A stretch of DNA of 14,571 bases, from the NCBI GenBank assembly GCA_009784305.1, contig WRBZ01000005.1, positions 1 through 14,571 on the forward strand, in the 5' to 3' direction. Of the stretch, positions 1 to 7,623 are shown in pieces. This DNA comes from Synergistaceae bacterium. GTDB lineage: Bacteria > Synergistota > Synergistia > Synergistales > Aminobacteriaceae. The notes under the pieces are model-generated. The model was given only the letters and a program-made list of their open reading frames with translations. It searched no databases and was not told where the DNA came from. Within the stretch, counting starts at the first letter, position 1, and each line of letters begins with the position of its first letter. Position numbers and translations under genes: made by a program.

Positions 1-500
1 AAAGCTGTCGATGAAGTGATGAATATTGAAAGGCAAAGGCCGTTTATACCGTCTATGAGGTTATAAGCGCTTGTAACTCCAGCTATCCATATTATTGCTA
101 TAAAATACAAGGCAGGAGGAAGCTCCAGAGTGTAAACGGCGAGAGCTGCCGCCAGCAGGTGTATGAGAAGGCGGAACAAAGCGGGTAGGGATTTCATGTC
201 GTCCATGTAACCGCTGAAGAAAACTAATGTAGCCCCTGTTGCGGTATAAGGGACAAAAGCTCCTGAAACTTCTTTGGCTGCGCTTGCCGGGGTTACGAAA
301 TAAAGGCACAGGACAAGATATCCGAGCCACAATCCCAAACCCGCGCCGCGGGGAGTGATTTTGGAATGTATCTTGCGCCCGCCGGGAGCGTCCAAAATAT
401 GAAAACGGTTCGCTAATCCTATTGCTACAGGCGTAACGAATCCGCCCCAAAAAAAAGACGCAAGTACGACAATCAATAAAGCAATTACAGGATTATCCAT
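1..500 (-). CDS. WecA/TagO-type undecaprenyl-phosphate sugar-1-phosphate transferase, C-terminus beyond the window
   Basis: Integral membrane enzyme of the MraY/WecA/TagO family. Such enzymes move a sugar-1-phosphate from a UDP-sugar to undecaprenyl phosphate, the first step of wall or surface polymer assembly. I translated it directly: 166 codons are visible from ATG at 500. Family marks seen are HSKITPRGAG (residues 45-54), the metal-binding pair D100-D101 in YMDD, and NLIDGINGL (about 147-155). Hydrophobic stretches at about 5-30, 55-70, 87-98, 105-125 and 130-146 fit a multi-pass protein. An AAGGG Shine-Dalgarno sequence lies about 10 bases before the ATG. It starts 16 bases after the rpiB-upp stop on the same strand. 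The upp-to-wecA/tagO order is familiar from Clostridia, where wecB and ATP synthase genes often follow. The sugar substrate cannot be told from this part. Confidence 0.88.
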   Translation of the reverse strand, partial: MDNPVIALLIVVLASFFWGGFVTPVAIGLANRFHILDAPGGRKIHSKITPRGAGLGLWLGYLVLCLYFVTPASAAKEVSGAFVPYTATGATLVFFSGYMDDMKSLPALFRLLIHLLAAALAVYTLELPPALYFIAIIWIAGVTSAYNLIDGINGLCLSIFITSSTA

Positions 501-516
501 ATAATATTATCCCTTG

Positions 517-1617
517 TCATTCAGTTCCAAAAAGCCTGTCCCCCGCATCGCCAAGCCCCGGGACGATGTAGCCGTGATCGTTGAGGTGGCTGTCAAGGGT
601 CGCTGTATAGATATGAACATCAGGATGCTCTTCATGTACTTTCGTAATTCCCTCCGGCGCGGCGATAATACATACAAAAGATATTTTCTGCCCGCCATGC
701 TTCTTTATCAATTCTATTCCGGCGACTGCGGAGCCTCCTGTTGCCAGCATTGGATCGAGGATTAATATTTCCCTTTCGTTTACATCGTCCGGCAGTTTAC
801 AGTAGTATTCAATTGGATTAAGGGTTTCAGTGTCCCTGTATAATCCTATGTGTCCAACTTTCGCGTTGGGAATTAATTGAAGGATTCCTTCAACCATGCC
901 TATACCGGCGCGAATAATCGGGACTATGGCAAGCGAGCGCCCTTCACAAGCCACAGCGTCAGTTATCGCAAGAGGAGTTTCAACTTTTATTGGAACGGTC
1001 GGCAGATATCGCGTTATTTCGTAGACCATAAGGCTGGTTATTTCCTGTATAAGATCGCGAAAATCTTTCACGCTTGTATTTTTATTGCGTATCATAGCGA
1101 CTTTATGCTGAATAAGCGGATGATCGAATATTGTTAAGCGCTCCCCGCTTTTCCCGTATTTCAAAGAAAGCGGATTCTCTTCCACGGCGGATATCTTATT
1201 AAGTCGTTCAGCATGACGTCCGCCTTCAAAATCAGTGCTCAACCATTTTTCAATTATCTGAGGGATCAAAGATGGCGTAATGAGGCGGGCTCCAATCGCA
1301 ATGATATTTGAATCGTTGTGTTTTCTGCTTATGGCAGCAAGTTCCGGGGTATTGCATACAGCGGCCCTTATTCCTTTAACTTTATTTGCCGCGATGCACA
1401 TCCCTATGCCGGTGCCGCAAATAAGGACAGCTCTATCGGTTGTATGCGAGGAAACAGCATTAGCCGCACTTAACGCGACCTCCGGATAATCCTCCCCATT
1501 CAACTCGACAACTTCCTCAATTCCGTATTCTAATGAAACTTCCGAGAGATATTTTTTTAATTCATTTAAATGTTCTATGCCGGTATGGTCGCAACCGACC
1601 GCTATTTTTAATAACAA
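517..1617 (-). CDS. rpiB-upp: Fused ribose-5-phosphate isomerase B / uracil phosphoribosyltransferase
   Basis: One uninterrupted 366-aa frame holds two complete enzymes. Residues 1-148 are RpiB (ribulose-5-P to ribose-5-P): GCDHTG at 8-13, catalytic-type Cys67 in ICGTGIG, H100-N101-D102, and phosphate-contacting R134 and R138. Residues about 158-366 are a full UPRTase (uracil + PRPP to UMP): VPIIRAG (232-238), the PRPP loop DPMLATGGS (288-296) and the uracil-site signature [16 protein letters not shown] (350-365). Each half matches the normal length of the stand-alone enzyme, and only about ten residues link them. Start is TTG at 1617 with a GGGAGG ribosome site, one base after the stop of the upstream small gene. 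In many Firmicutes rpiB and upp are separate genes in the same neighbourhood, so the fusion joins ribose-5-P supply to PRPP-using salvage. Cytosolic. Confidence 0.93.
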   Translation of the reverse strand: MLLKIAVGCDHTGIEHLNELKKYLSEVSLEYGIEEVVELNGEDYPEVALSAANAVSSHTTDRAVLICGTGIGMCIAANKVKGIRAAVCNTPELAAISRKHNDSNIIAIGARLITPSLIPQIIEKWLSTDFEGGRHAERLNKISAVEENPLSLKYGKSGERLTIFDHPLIQHKVAMIRNKNTSVKDFRDLIQEITSLMVYEITRYLPTVPIKVETPLAITDAVACEGRSLAIVPIIRAGIGMVEGILQLIPNAKVGHIGLYRDTETLNPIEYYCKLPDDVNEREILILDPMLATGGSAVAGIELIKKHGGQKISFVCIIAAPEGITKVHEEHPDVHIYTATLDSHLNDHGYIVPGLGDAGDRLFGTE

Positions 1618-1618
1618 G

Positions 1619-1858
1619 TCAGATTCCCTCCCGTTCCATTATCTCTATTATTTTTTCGAGCGTTGTTAACGATTCAGCGCTGAGTTTATCTCTTTTCTGG
1701 CTTCGGGCGGCACGCAAAAGCAAGAAGCATTCGGATAATGCTTCGTGCTTGTTATCATGGGTTTTATCAGAACGACCTGCTATAATTACGCTTTCTTTTT
1801 TTCCTTCCTTTTCATGCTGCCCAAAGTTGAAGACCTTCTGAAGCAAATTCTTCAGCAC
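1619..1858 (-). CDS. Small hypothetical protein upstream of rpiB-upp
   Basis: A 79-aa frame beginning at GTG 1858. An AAAGGGG sequence lies about 11 bases upstream, and an in-frame TAA lies further up, so a longer protein is excluded. The product is hydrophilic and charged, rich in Lys, Glu and Arg, with a predicted helical C-terminal half ending [12 protein letters not shown]. There is no signal peptide or membrane span. Its TGA is one base before the TTG of rpiB-upp, so translation is probably coupled. I recognise no family. Against it: small, non-ATG start, modest ribosome site. For it: the tight junction and placement at the head of the transcript. It may be an accessory or leader peptide gene. 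Confidence 0.5.
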   Translation of the reverse strand: MLKNLLQKVFNFGQHEKEGKKESVIIAGRSDKTHDNKHEALSECFLLLRAARSQKRDKLSAESLTTLEKIIEIMEREGI

Positions 1859-1887
1859 TTGCCTGTTCGCCCCTTTCGCGTTTTAAC

Positions 1888-1907
1888 GGGACGCCGAGAC
1901 GGCGCCC
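1888..1907. other. GC-rich hairpin in the divergent intergenic region
   Basis: Arms GGGACGCCG and CGGCGCCC pair around an AGA loop, with one bulged A. On the minus strand this sits in the presumed 5' leader of the small gene/rpiB-upp transcript, about 30-50 bases before its GTG. No T-run follows on either strand, so it is not a normal intrinsic terminator. It could be a leader structure. Confidence 0.4.
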
Positions 1908-1910
1908 ATA

Positions 1911-2000
1911 CTGTATCAAAAAATTTTATCATAAATTTAATACTATTACTTCATAAAGCAAACTGATACAATATAAAAATTAACGTATTCCAAAGGAGGG
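1911..2000 (+). promoter_or_regulatory. Probable dapA promoter and ribosome site
   Basis: A TACAAT -10-like hexamer lies at 1967-1972. The -35 is weak (TATTAC at 1944-1949 with 17-bp spacing, or TTACTT at 1946). The 7-bp inverted pair TGTATCA (1911-1917) and TGATACA (1964-1970) encloses the region, and its right arm overlaps the -10, so a repressor site is possible. AAAGGAGGG at 1992-2000 is the dapA Shine-Dalgarno sequence. No lysine-riboswitch-sized leader fits here. Confidence 0.4.
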
Positions 2001-2008
2001 TATTAATA

Positions 2009-2893
2009 GTGTTATTCAAAGGAACAGGTACAGCTATCATTACACCGTTCAATGAAAACGGTATTGATTATGAAAATTTCGGTCGCCTTATTGACTGGCA
2101 GATCGAACAGAAAGTAGAGTTTCTGGTTGTATTAGGGACCACTGGCGAAGCTCCCGCTATTTTCGGAGATGAACGGGATGAACTAATAAAATTCTTTATT
2201 AAGAAGGTCAACGGAAGAGTACCTGTGGTCGTGGGAACAAGTTCAAACTCGACCGTCTTGACTGTGGAAAACAGCAAAGCCGCTCAGGAAATGGGAGCGG
2301 ATGGCGCGCTTGTGGTTACACCATATTACAACAAACCGACGCAGGAAGGGTTATACCAGCATTTCAAGGCAGTATCGGAAGCTATCTCGATACCTATTAT
2401 AATATACAATGTGCCCGGGCGCACAAGTGTGAATATACTTCCGGAAACGGTGCTGAGGCTTGCGGAATTTAAAAATATAACAGCCCTCAAAGAGGCTTCA
2501 GGCATACAGGCGCAAGTTGATGAGCTGCTGCGTAAAATACACGAAATACGCCCCGATTTCTGCGTTCTTTCCGGAAATGACGATCAGGCTTTTCACTTAG
2601 TAAACGCAGGAGGCCAGGGAGTTATATCGGTACTATCGAACATAGCGCCGCTTCAAACTTCGGACATGATACGGGAAGCTCTTTCCGGAAACGTGGTAAA
2701 AGCGAGAGAACTTCATCTCAAGCTGTTCCCTCTCATGAAGAATCTTTTTATGGAGACGAGCCCGGCGCCGGTCAAGTACGGAGCGAATAAACTGGGTTTC
2801 TGTAATAACATCCTTCGGTTGCCGCTCGTTCCCGCATCCGAAAAATGCTGTAAACAAATCGACGCTGATATGAAGGAATGCGGGCTGAATTAA
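2009..2893 (+). CDS. dapA: 4-hydroxy-tetrahydrodipicolinate synthase
   Basis: Class I aldolase-type enzyme. It condenses pyruvate with aspartate-4-semialdehyde, the committed step of lysine and diaminopimelate synthesis. The 294-aa protein has the usual length, and the key residues fall at E. coli numbering: T44-T45 in GTTGE, Y107 in TPYYNKP, Y133 in IIYNVPGRT, R138, and Schiff-base Lys161 in ITALKEASG. Start is GTG 2009, eight bases after AAAGGAGGG. It is the first gene of dapA-asd-dapB. The asd start lies two bases beyond the dapA stop, so the product of asd is used by the gene beside it. Cytosolic, normally a tetramer. Nothing in the frame is damaged. Confidence 0.97.
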   Translation: MLFKGTGTAIITPFNENGIDYENFGRLIDWQIEQKVEFLVVLGTTGEAPAIFGDERDELIKFFIKKVNGRVPVVVGTSSNSTVLTVENSKAAQEMGADGALVVTPYYNKPTQEGLYQHFKAVSEAISIPIIIYNVPGRTSVNILPETVLRLAEFKNITALKEASGIQAQVDELLRKIHEIRPDFCVLSGNDDQAFHLVNAGGQGVISVLSNIAPLQTSDMIREALSGNVVKARELHLKLFPLMKNLFMETSPAPVKYGANKLGFCNNILRLPLVPASEKCCKQIDADMKECGLN

Positions 2894-2895
2894 TT

Positions 2896-3900
2896 ATGAC
2901 TGAAAAAGGTAAAAAAATAGCGGTGCTGGGAGCGACGGGCGCCGTTGGAGCGGAAATACTAAAAATACTTGAAGAACGTGAATACCCTGTCTCAGAATTG
3001 CGGCTGCTCGGGTCGCGTTCGGGGCGAAGCATGAAATGGAAAGGAAAAGAATACGCCATCGAAGCAGCTTCTCAAGACAGTTTTGATGGCATCGACATAG
3101 TCCTTTCGGCAGTTGAGGGGGAGATAAGCCGCTCGCTTTCACCCATTGCCGTGAAGAGCGGAGCCGTTGTCATAGACAACAGCAGCGTGTTCAGGATGGA
3201 AGAGGACGTCCCTCTTGTCATCCCGGAAATAAACCCTGAGGATATAGCTGCGCATAAGGGAATAATAGCGAATCCCAACTGTTCCACTATAATAGCTCTG
3301 ATGGCGCTTGCCCCTTTACATCGCGAATTCGGGATAAAAAGGCTTATCGCCTCGACTTATCAGGCTGTAAGCGGAGCGGGAGCTGCCGGATTGACGGAGC
3401 TTGAGGAACAGGCGCGTTCATTTACCCATGGGACTCCCATGCAGGTTTCTGTATTTCCTTACCAGATAGCATTCAATCTGATTCCAAGGATAGACAGCTT
3501 TAACACTGAGAATTTTTACACAAAAGAGGAGCTGAAAATGCAAAATGAATCCCGCAAAATACTTCATGCTCCGAATTTAATGGTAAGTTGCACATGCGTG
3601 CGTGTTCCGGTTCTAAGAAGTCATTCCGAGGCATTGACCATAGAGACTGAAGAACCTGTGTCCCCGGAAGCCGCGCGGGAAATACTTTCTAAAGCTCAGG
3701 GTGTATGTGTGGTCGATGAACCACTGAATGAACGTTACCCCATGCCGATTAAAACTTCCGGCCAGGATATGGTATTTGTAGGACGTATACGTAAGGATTT
3801 GAGTAATAACGGAAATGGGCTGGCCCTCTGGGTGTGCGGGGACCAGGTGCGCAAAGGCGCGGCAACGAACGCAGTTCAGATAGCTGAGGAGCTGATATGA
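2896..3900 (+). CDS. asd: Aspartate-semialdehyde dehydrogenase
   Basis: NADPH-dependent enzyme that reduces aspartyl phosphate to aspartate-4-semialdehyde, the substrate of DapA. From ATG 2896 the protein is 334 aa. It has the nucleotide-binding loop GATGAVG (12-18), catalytic Cys129 in NPNCST, Gln156 in TYQAVSGAG, and the Arg/His substrate residues in [12 protein letters not shown] (R236 and H243). An in-frame ATG at 2878 would add six residues and overlap dapA, but it lies directly on the GAAGGA sequence. I prefer 2896, two bases past the dapA TAA, which suggests re-initiation by terminating ribosomes. The family type is the bacterial (not archaeal) Asd. It ends one base before dapB. Confidence 0.96.
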   Translation: MTEKGKKIAVLGATGAVGAEILKILEEREYPVSELRLLGSRSGRSMKWKGKEYAIEAASQDSFDGIDIVLSAVEGEISRSLSPIAVKSGAVVIDNSSVFRMEEDVPLVIPEINPEDIAAHKGIIANPNCSTIIALMALAPLHREFGIKRLIASTYQAVSGAGAAGLTELEEQARSFTHGTPMQVSVFPYQIAFNLIPRIDSFNTENFYTKEELKMQNESRKILHAPNLMVSCTCVRVPVLRSHSEALTIETEEPVSPEAAREILSKAQGVCVVDEPLNERYPMPIKTSGQDMVFVGRIRKDLSNNGNGLALWVCGDQVRKGAATNAVQIAEELI

Positions 3901-3901
3901 T

Positions 3902-4579
3902 ATGAATTATGGGATTATAGGTTATTCTGGCCGAATGGGACATGAAATAAAATCAATATTTGGTTCTTCCGGGCATGTCCCCGTACTGCTTGCTGATGAA
4001 AACGGTATAGAGGCGGAGAATGGGAAACCTCAGGTGATAATAAATTTCGCGCTGCCTGCGTCAGTAAACGATACCGTAACACTTTGCAGAAAATACGGAT
4101 CACCCTTGGTGATAGGAACCACAGGGCTTAAGGATGAGCATATCGAGAGCCTCAAAAAACTGTCTGAAGAGGTTCCCGTGATACAAAGCTATAACTTCGC
4201 GACCGGAATAAACGTTTTAAAAATAATTTTACGCGAGTTTTCTCTGATGTTGAGCGATTGGGATGCTGAAATAATTGAAATTCATCATAACAAAAAGAAA
4301 GACGCTCCTTCCGGGACGGCAGTTTTATTGCGCGACGCAATGCTTACGGGAGACAAAAACCGCAAAAGATGCGACATACATTCCTTAAGGCTTGGCGGAG
4401 TTCCGGGGGATCATACTGTTGATTTCTCAAACGAAGGTGAAGTCTTAACCTTATCTCACCGCGCGATATCGCGGACGGTATTCGCCATTGGAGCTCTCAA
4501 AGCCGCTGAGTTTGCGTTAAAAACCGAACGTGGGTTTTATTCTTACGAGGAAGTCCTGAAAAAAATAATGGATCAGTAG
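3902..4579 (+). CDS. dapB: 4-hydroxy-tetrahydrodipicolinate reductase, short form
   Basis: Reduces the DapA product with NAD(P)H to tetrahydrodipicolinate. The 225-aa protein has the nucleotide loop GYSGRMG (7-13), GTTGL (72-76), [10 protein letters not shown] (97-106) and the catalytic/substrate motif [15 protein letters not shown] (126-140), where H128 and K132 match the E. coli His159/Lys163 pair. It is about 45 residues shorter than the E. coli enzyme. The loss lies between the nucleotide loop and the GTTG motif, resembling the short forms known from Thermotoga-like bacteria. A GAGGAG ribosome site (3886-3891) precedes ATG 3902, one base after the asd stop. Last gene of the operon; the terminator begins 87 bases later. 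Confidence 0.95.
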   Translation: MNYGIIGYSGRMGHEIKSIFGSSGHVPVLLADENGIEAENGKPQVIINFALPASVNDTVTLCRKYGSPLVIGTTGLKDEHIESLKKLSEEVPVIQSYNFATGINVLKIILREFSLMLSDWDAEIIEIHHNKKKDAPSGTAVLLRDAMLTGDKNRKRCDIHSLRLGGVPGDHTVDFSNEGEVLTLSHRAISRTVFAIGALKAAEFALKTERGFYSYEEVLKKIMDQ

Positions 4580-4611
4580 GGGCGGTATTTAACAATTAAT
4601 AATCTGTAATT

Positions 4612-4643
4612 CATACCCTAAAGGGCATACCCTGGAGGGCATA
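4612..4643. repeat. Two 14-bp tandem units downstream of dapB
   Basis: Units CATACCCTAAAGGG (4612-4625) and CATACCCTGGAGGG (4626-4639) are followed by CATA. They differ at two central bases, and each has CCCT/AGGG arms. Both units lie between the dapB stop and the terminator and could fold into small hairpins in the operon 3' tail. Confidence 0.7.
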
Positions 4644-4665
4644 AGCAAGTAAACAATCTAAATTG

Positions 4666-4706
4666 AAAAATTGCAGGGGCGGCATTTTGCCGCCTCTGCA
4701 ATTTTT
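4666..4706. terminator. Strong bidirectional intrinsic terminator
   Basis: An 18-bp stem (one G-T pair on the plus strand) with loop ATTTT runs from A5 at 4666 to T5 at 4706. The GC-rich core is GGGGCGGC/GCCGCCTC. A-run on one side and T-run on the other let it stop dapB transcription on the plus strand and transcription from the insertion-sequence transposase on the minus strand. Confidence 0.85.
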
Positions 4707-4731
4707 AAAACCCTCTCTGCTGTCTTAGTTT

Positions 4732-4758
4732 CCTATATTCCCGCGAACTCATGACGAG
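4732..4758 (+). repeat. IS terminal inverted repeat, left
   Basis: Starts CCTATATTCCCGCG and ends CATGACGAG. It pairs with 6480-6506 with four mismatches (at positions 4, 5, 14 and 18 of the repeat). The transposase stop codon lies inside it (4749-4751), so the gene runs to the very end of the element. Confidence 0.9.
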
Positions 4759-6368
4759 GATGGTGGGACGATATCCAAGTCAATGTATATTTGCCGTTGT
4801 TTTTCCAACACCTCGCCAACAAGCAATTTTCTGCCCGGGCGCTCAAAACATTCTATGACATCAAGTTTATCTAGCAATCCGGTAATAGTATAGTGCCTGC
4901 CCAAGTTCTTTATCTGCATCTGCTTTTTCAGGTAAGAGAGATAAATCAACGCGACAAATTCCACGAATAACTTGCCATCCAAACTTTTTTCCGAGGATAC
5001 TAACGCTCGACGCAGATTCAATCTCTCCTTGAGGTTACCGAAAGCCTTTTCCACCAAATCTTTGTTCCGGTAGAGTTCAAGCGCTGTGATCGAGTCCATC
5101 TTCTCATTGCTCAAAAGGGCAAAGAAGCCGTAATACCGTTTAGCTTTCTTGACAGCCGTTTCGTTTACCGTTACCTGAATCCCTCTGATCGGCGTACTTT
5201 TTATTGTGAAATACTTGGCATATTGACTTTCATGTTTCAAGTCGCGCTTGCCGGAAAGAAGTTCTTGCTTTAGGCGCATAAGCATGCGATCAAAATTCTT
5301 CTGATCCTCCGCTGCCCTCTCTATGTTGTAGTACAAATGGATATAGACCCGGCGCTTCTCTTCCAGTACATCACCCTTGAAAGGCCGCTCTTGAGTGTAA
5401 ACCCACTCGCTGGGAATCGTGATTGAATACAGTTCATGATCTTCGTTGTAGTATTCGAAAGTGCGGAAGATATCGTATACTTTCTCCAATTCCGCACGGA
5501 TTAGGCTTAACGAAGCCTTCACGGCAATCAGGAACTTAAGACGCTCTTTCATCAGCCCATTGATGTTATCAATGCTGAAAAAGCCTTTGTCCATCACCAA
5601 CTTCATTTTCTCTAAACCCAAGGCCATTAAGTCGGTAAGTAAAACTTTGACTGTTTTCACATCTGGTATATTGCCTGCCAACTTGCGGTAGTAGAAAGGC
5701 AGATTGGACTGTTCGCCAAACACCAAGGCAAGATTGAACTGCGGAAGCCTGTCATCCTCTTTGTTGTAGCCATATTGCACTTGCCTTAAGGCTTCGGAAT
5801 AGCTTGAGAAAGAAGTCGTGTCGTAGACCCAATACTCGCGTTCTAACCGACGCTTCCCTTGGAGTTTGAAGAACCGCTGCACTGTATCTTCGGTAATCTC
5901 CATAAAAAGCTCGCTGCTACGCTGGGATGGAATATCCTTTCCGTATGGGTGCTTGTGGGTAGCGGCCCATTTCTCGAATCTGTAGAGGGGATTCTTGTCC
6001 TCCAGTATCAAATAATACGCCAAGGATAGTATCTGTGTGTACGTATCGGGAAAACACTGTTGCAAATCATCTGATAGACCAAGCTTGTCGCCTATGATAT
6101 CCAGCATATAGGTAGTACCGTAGAAAAGCCTTTTATACTCTGTAGTTGGAATAGGTCCCGGCTTGGCAGCTAATTGTGCAGCATCTCCGCCGCCGCGCCC
6201 CTTCTTCATCCGACCATCGGTCGGGACAATCTCGCCGGAATCGGCATCAACCCTGCCGATGAGAGTACGCTTGGCTCGGGACTGTTTCTTCTCTTTATCC
6301 CAATAATATATGGCTTCATAGGCATACGTTATTCCCGAGCGATTATCAGTCTGATGTACAATGGTCAT
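4749..6368 (-). CDS. IS1634-type DDE transposase
   Basis: Catalyses movement of the surrounding element. From ATG 6368 it is 539 aa. The RNase H-like DDE triad is visible: D183 in YDTTSFSSYS, D260 in LVMDKGFFSID, and E440 in YRNKDLVEKAFGNLK. The last carries the Y/R...E-(6)-K signature of IS4-superfamily enzymes (Y433, R434, E440, K447). A long beta-rich insertion separates D260 from E440. Start choice: GAGGAGGT lies six bases before ATG 6368, whereas the longer GTG-started frame (6386) would begin upstream of this ribosome site. The frame is unbroken and the element may be active. Confidence 0.93.
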   Translation of the reverse strand: MTIVHQTDNRSGITYAYEAIYYWDKEKKQSRAKRTLIGRVDADSGEIVPTDGRMKKGRGGGDAAQLAAKPGPIPTTEYKRLFYGTTYMLDIIGDKLGLSDDLQQCFPDTYTQILSLAYYLILEDKNPLYRFEKWAATHKHPYGKDIPSQRSSELFMEITEDTVQRFFKLQGKRRLEREYWVYDTTSFSSYSEALRQVQYGYNKEDDRLPQFNLALVFGEQSNLPFYYRKLAGNIPDVKTVKVLLTDLMALGLEKMKLVMDKGFFSIDNINGLMKERLKFLIAVKASLSLIRAELEKVYDIFRTFEYYNEDHELYSITIPSEWVYTQERPFKGDVLEEKRRVYIHLYYNIERAAEDQKNFDRMLMRLKQELLSGKRDLKHESQYAKYFTIKSTPIRGIQVTVNETAVKKAKRYYGFFALLSNEKMDSITALELYRNKDLVEKAFGNLKERLNLRRALVSSEKSLDGKLFVEFVALIYLSYLKKQMQIKNLGRHYTITGLLDKLDVIECFERPGRKLLVGEVLEKQRQIYIDLDIVPPSSS

Positions 6369-6391
6369 ATTGCACCTCCTCGTCACGAGAT

Positions 6392-6420
6392 ATCATAACA
6401 CATGGCGAGGTTTAACGCAA
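6392..6420 (-). promoter_or_regulatory. Transposase promoter with a repeat-derived spacer
   Basis: On the minus strand, TTGCGT (-35, 6415-6420) and TATGAT (-10, 6392-6397) are 17 bp apart and about 24 bases before the ATG. Positions 6397-6410 copy the inner part of the left terminal repeat (12 of 14 bases, same orientation), so a transposase bound to its own end sequence would cover the promoter. The 11-bp palindrome CTCGTCACGAG (6379-6389) overlaps the ribosome site. Confidence 0.6.
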
Positions 6421-6479
6421 GACACTTATTGGGATTTCTCTACTATTTTCATCGTTTTATTGCAGTTTATCAAACAAGT

Positions 6480-6506
6480 CTCGTCATGTGTTGGCGGGAA
6501 TGCAGG
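6480..6506 (-). repeat. IS terminal inverted repeat, right
   Basis: Reverse complement reads CCTGCATTCCCGCC...CATGACGAG and matches the left end at 23 of 27 positions. Matching stops outside this interval on both sides, which fixes the element borders. Confidence 0.9.
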
Positions 6507-7021
6507 TTGTTACTGAAAACGAAGTAATAAAATAGGTCAATATCCCTCACTTACCGATTTGGCTGTTGAAGATAAGCACAAATACAAGTCTGTTCTTAAA
6601 GAGCAATATGATGAATACAACAGAGCTATAGGGCTTTATACTCACGGCATAGGAATAGGCGCTTTTGTATATCTTCGTCGAATTATTGAAAGGCTCGTTT
6701 TCAATGTGTTTACCAATGAAAAAGTTAAACTCAATATTTCAGATGATGAGTTCTTAAAATACAGGTTCGTTGAAAAAATTTCAGCATTAAAGGATTGTCT
6801 TCCCGACAGTTTAACAAGTCGTGCAAATATGTACGGAATTATAAGCAAAGGCATACATGAATTAAGCGAGGATGAATGTAAAAAAATGTTTCCATATATA
6901 AAAAACGGGAATTGAGTTAATCCTTGACGACATTATAGCAAAAAAGGAACGAGCGGAAAAAGAAAAACAACTTGATTCGTTTGTAAGCAATAAAACAAGT
7001 GAATTGCTAAAGAGAGTTTAA
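6507..7021 (+). pseudogene. C-terminal remnant of an unnamed protein with two homopolymer frameshifts
   Basis: Three consecutive frames make one protein. Codons 6509-6532 (VTENEVIK) run into IGQYPSLTDL after an A-run of four bases where five would keep frame. The main part (to about 6900) contains HGIGIGAFVYLRRIIERL and IISKGIHELSEDECKKMF. It then shifts in an A-run of six bases where five would continue as GIELILDDIIAKKERAEKEK and end at TAA 7019-7021. The N-terminal part is missing, and the sequence starts at the IS border. I recall proteins with IGQYPSLADL...HGIGIGSFVYLRRI but know no function. The arginine-rich helix and the K/G-I-H-E-L motif recall HEPN/DUF4145-like folds only loosely. 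A stand-alone reading from TTG 6559 (118 aa) exists but lacks a good ribosome site. Confidence 0.72.
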
Positions 7022-7101
7022 GAAATACAGATTGCGAACACACGCGTTCGTAGTCTAACCAAAATGAATTGCGTCCGCGTGTGGAATTCCGAGGGAAATA
7101 T

Positions 7102-7251
7102 ATGAGCGATTTACAAACTGCAAACACGGCTTTCTATGATGATATGCGGGACATTATCATTAGCGCTCGAAATAACGTCATTCGTAGCGTTGATAAACAA
7201 GCGACAGAAAGCAGACGATTCTTGTCCATATCGGAAAACATGAAAGCGTAA
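7102..7251 (+). pseudogene. N-terminal fragment of a DUF1016/YhcG-type protein
   Basis: ATG 7102 has its own GAGGG ribosome site. The first 31 codons or so (MSDLQTANTAFYDDMRD, then IIISARNNVIRSVD) are the usual start of DUF1016 N-terminal domain proteins, which normally carry a C-terminal PD-(D/E)xK nuclease domain and reach roughly 340 aa. Here the family sequence ends at about 7195, where an unrelated tail leads to a stop at 7249-7251. The IS21 remnant follows. The native start survives but the gene is dead. A more complete DUF1016 fragment lies at 10770-11144; the two differ clearly in sequence and are not simple copies. Confidence 0.65.
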
Positions 7252-7291
7252 CTGCTTCTGTTGTAGTCAACCTTTTTGGTCTTTGCAAACA

Positions 7292-7456
7292 TCCATCATC
7301 CTGACCACAAATAAAGGAGTTGTGGAATGGGGTGAATTTATGGGTGACCATGTAATTACCGCCGCGATGCTTGATCGTCTGCTGCATAAATGTGAAGTAT
7401 TTGACATGGACGGCTCCAGCTACAGGCTGGCTCACCAGGAAAGGATCCTAAAGTAG
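7292..7456 (+). pseudogene. istB: 3' fragment of istB (IS21 ATP-binding helper)
   Basis: The frame reads [19 protein letters not shown], then [18 protein letters not shown] and the end [12 protein letters not shown], stop TAG 7454-7456. TTNK...EWGE.FGD....AA.LDRLLH is the conserved IstB C-terminus (after sensor and Walker regions). Everything upstream, including the P-loop, is missing. No plausible start exists, so this is a relic. Confidence 0.78.
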
Positions 7457-7623
7457 AAATTAAGCCGCCATTTACAGGATGTTAAAGAAAGCGTGGAAAA
7501 TGGTTTGAGATTTTTCCACCTTTCCCATAACCAATGGAAAATTATTACGGAGGTGACGCGATTTACCGTTAATTATCATGTAGTAATACGCACAGAAACT
7601 ACTAGTTAAGAAAGGTGGCTAAG

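Larger units (their letters stand above)
4732..6506 (-). mobile_element. IS1634-type insertion sequence (IS4 superfamily), apparently complete
   Basis: About 1775 bp bounded by 27-bp imperfect inverted repeats (23 of 27 identical) with one transposase gene on the minus strand. I looked for target-site duplications of 4-8 bp and for a long direct repeat (known for some IS1634 members). I found neither: the flanks read ...TTAGTTT and TTGTTACT.... The left flank is the dap operon tail; the right flank is the interior of a broken gene. The two sides therefore do not come from one interrupted gene. Confidence 0.88.

Noticed and set aside
61..450. 129-aa minus-strand open frame
   Set aside because: It overlaps the WecA/TagO-type gene in another frame, is Arg/Ser-rich and has no family features.
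1888..1907. Intrinsic terminator between the divergent operons
   Set aside because: The hairpin has no following T-run on either strand.
1533..1966. Two overlapping plus-strand frames opposite rpiB and the small gene
   Set aside because: They are antisense to better-supported coding sequence and have no ribosome sites.
6386..6386. GTG start giving a 545-aa transposase
   Set aside because: The GAGGAGGT ribosome site lies downstream of this codon and correctly spaced for ATG 6368.
4720..6515. Target-site duplication or long direct repeats around the IS1634-type element
   Set aside because: I compared the flanks at 4-8 bp and looked for longer repeats by eye; none matched.
7039..7083. CACACGCG...CGCGTGTG inverted pair before the DUF1016 fragment
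   Set aside because: Eight-base arms about 29 bases apart with no linked feature; may be chance.
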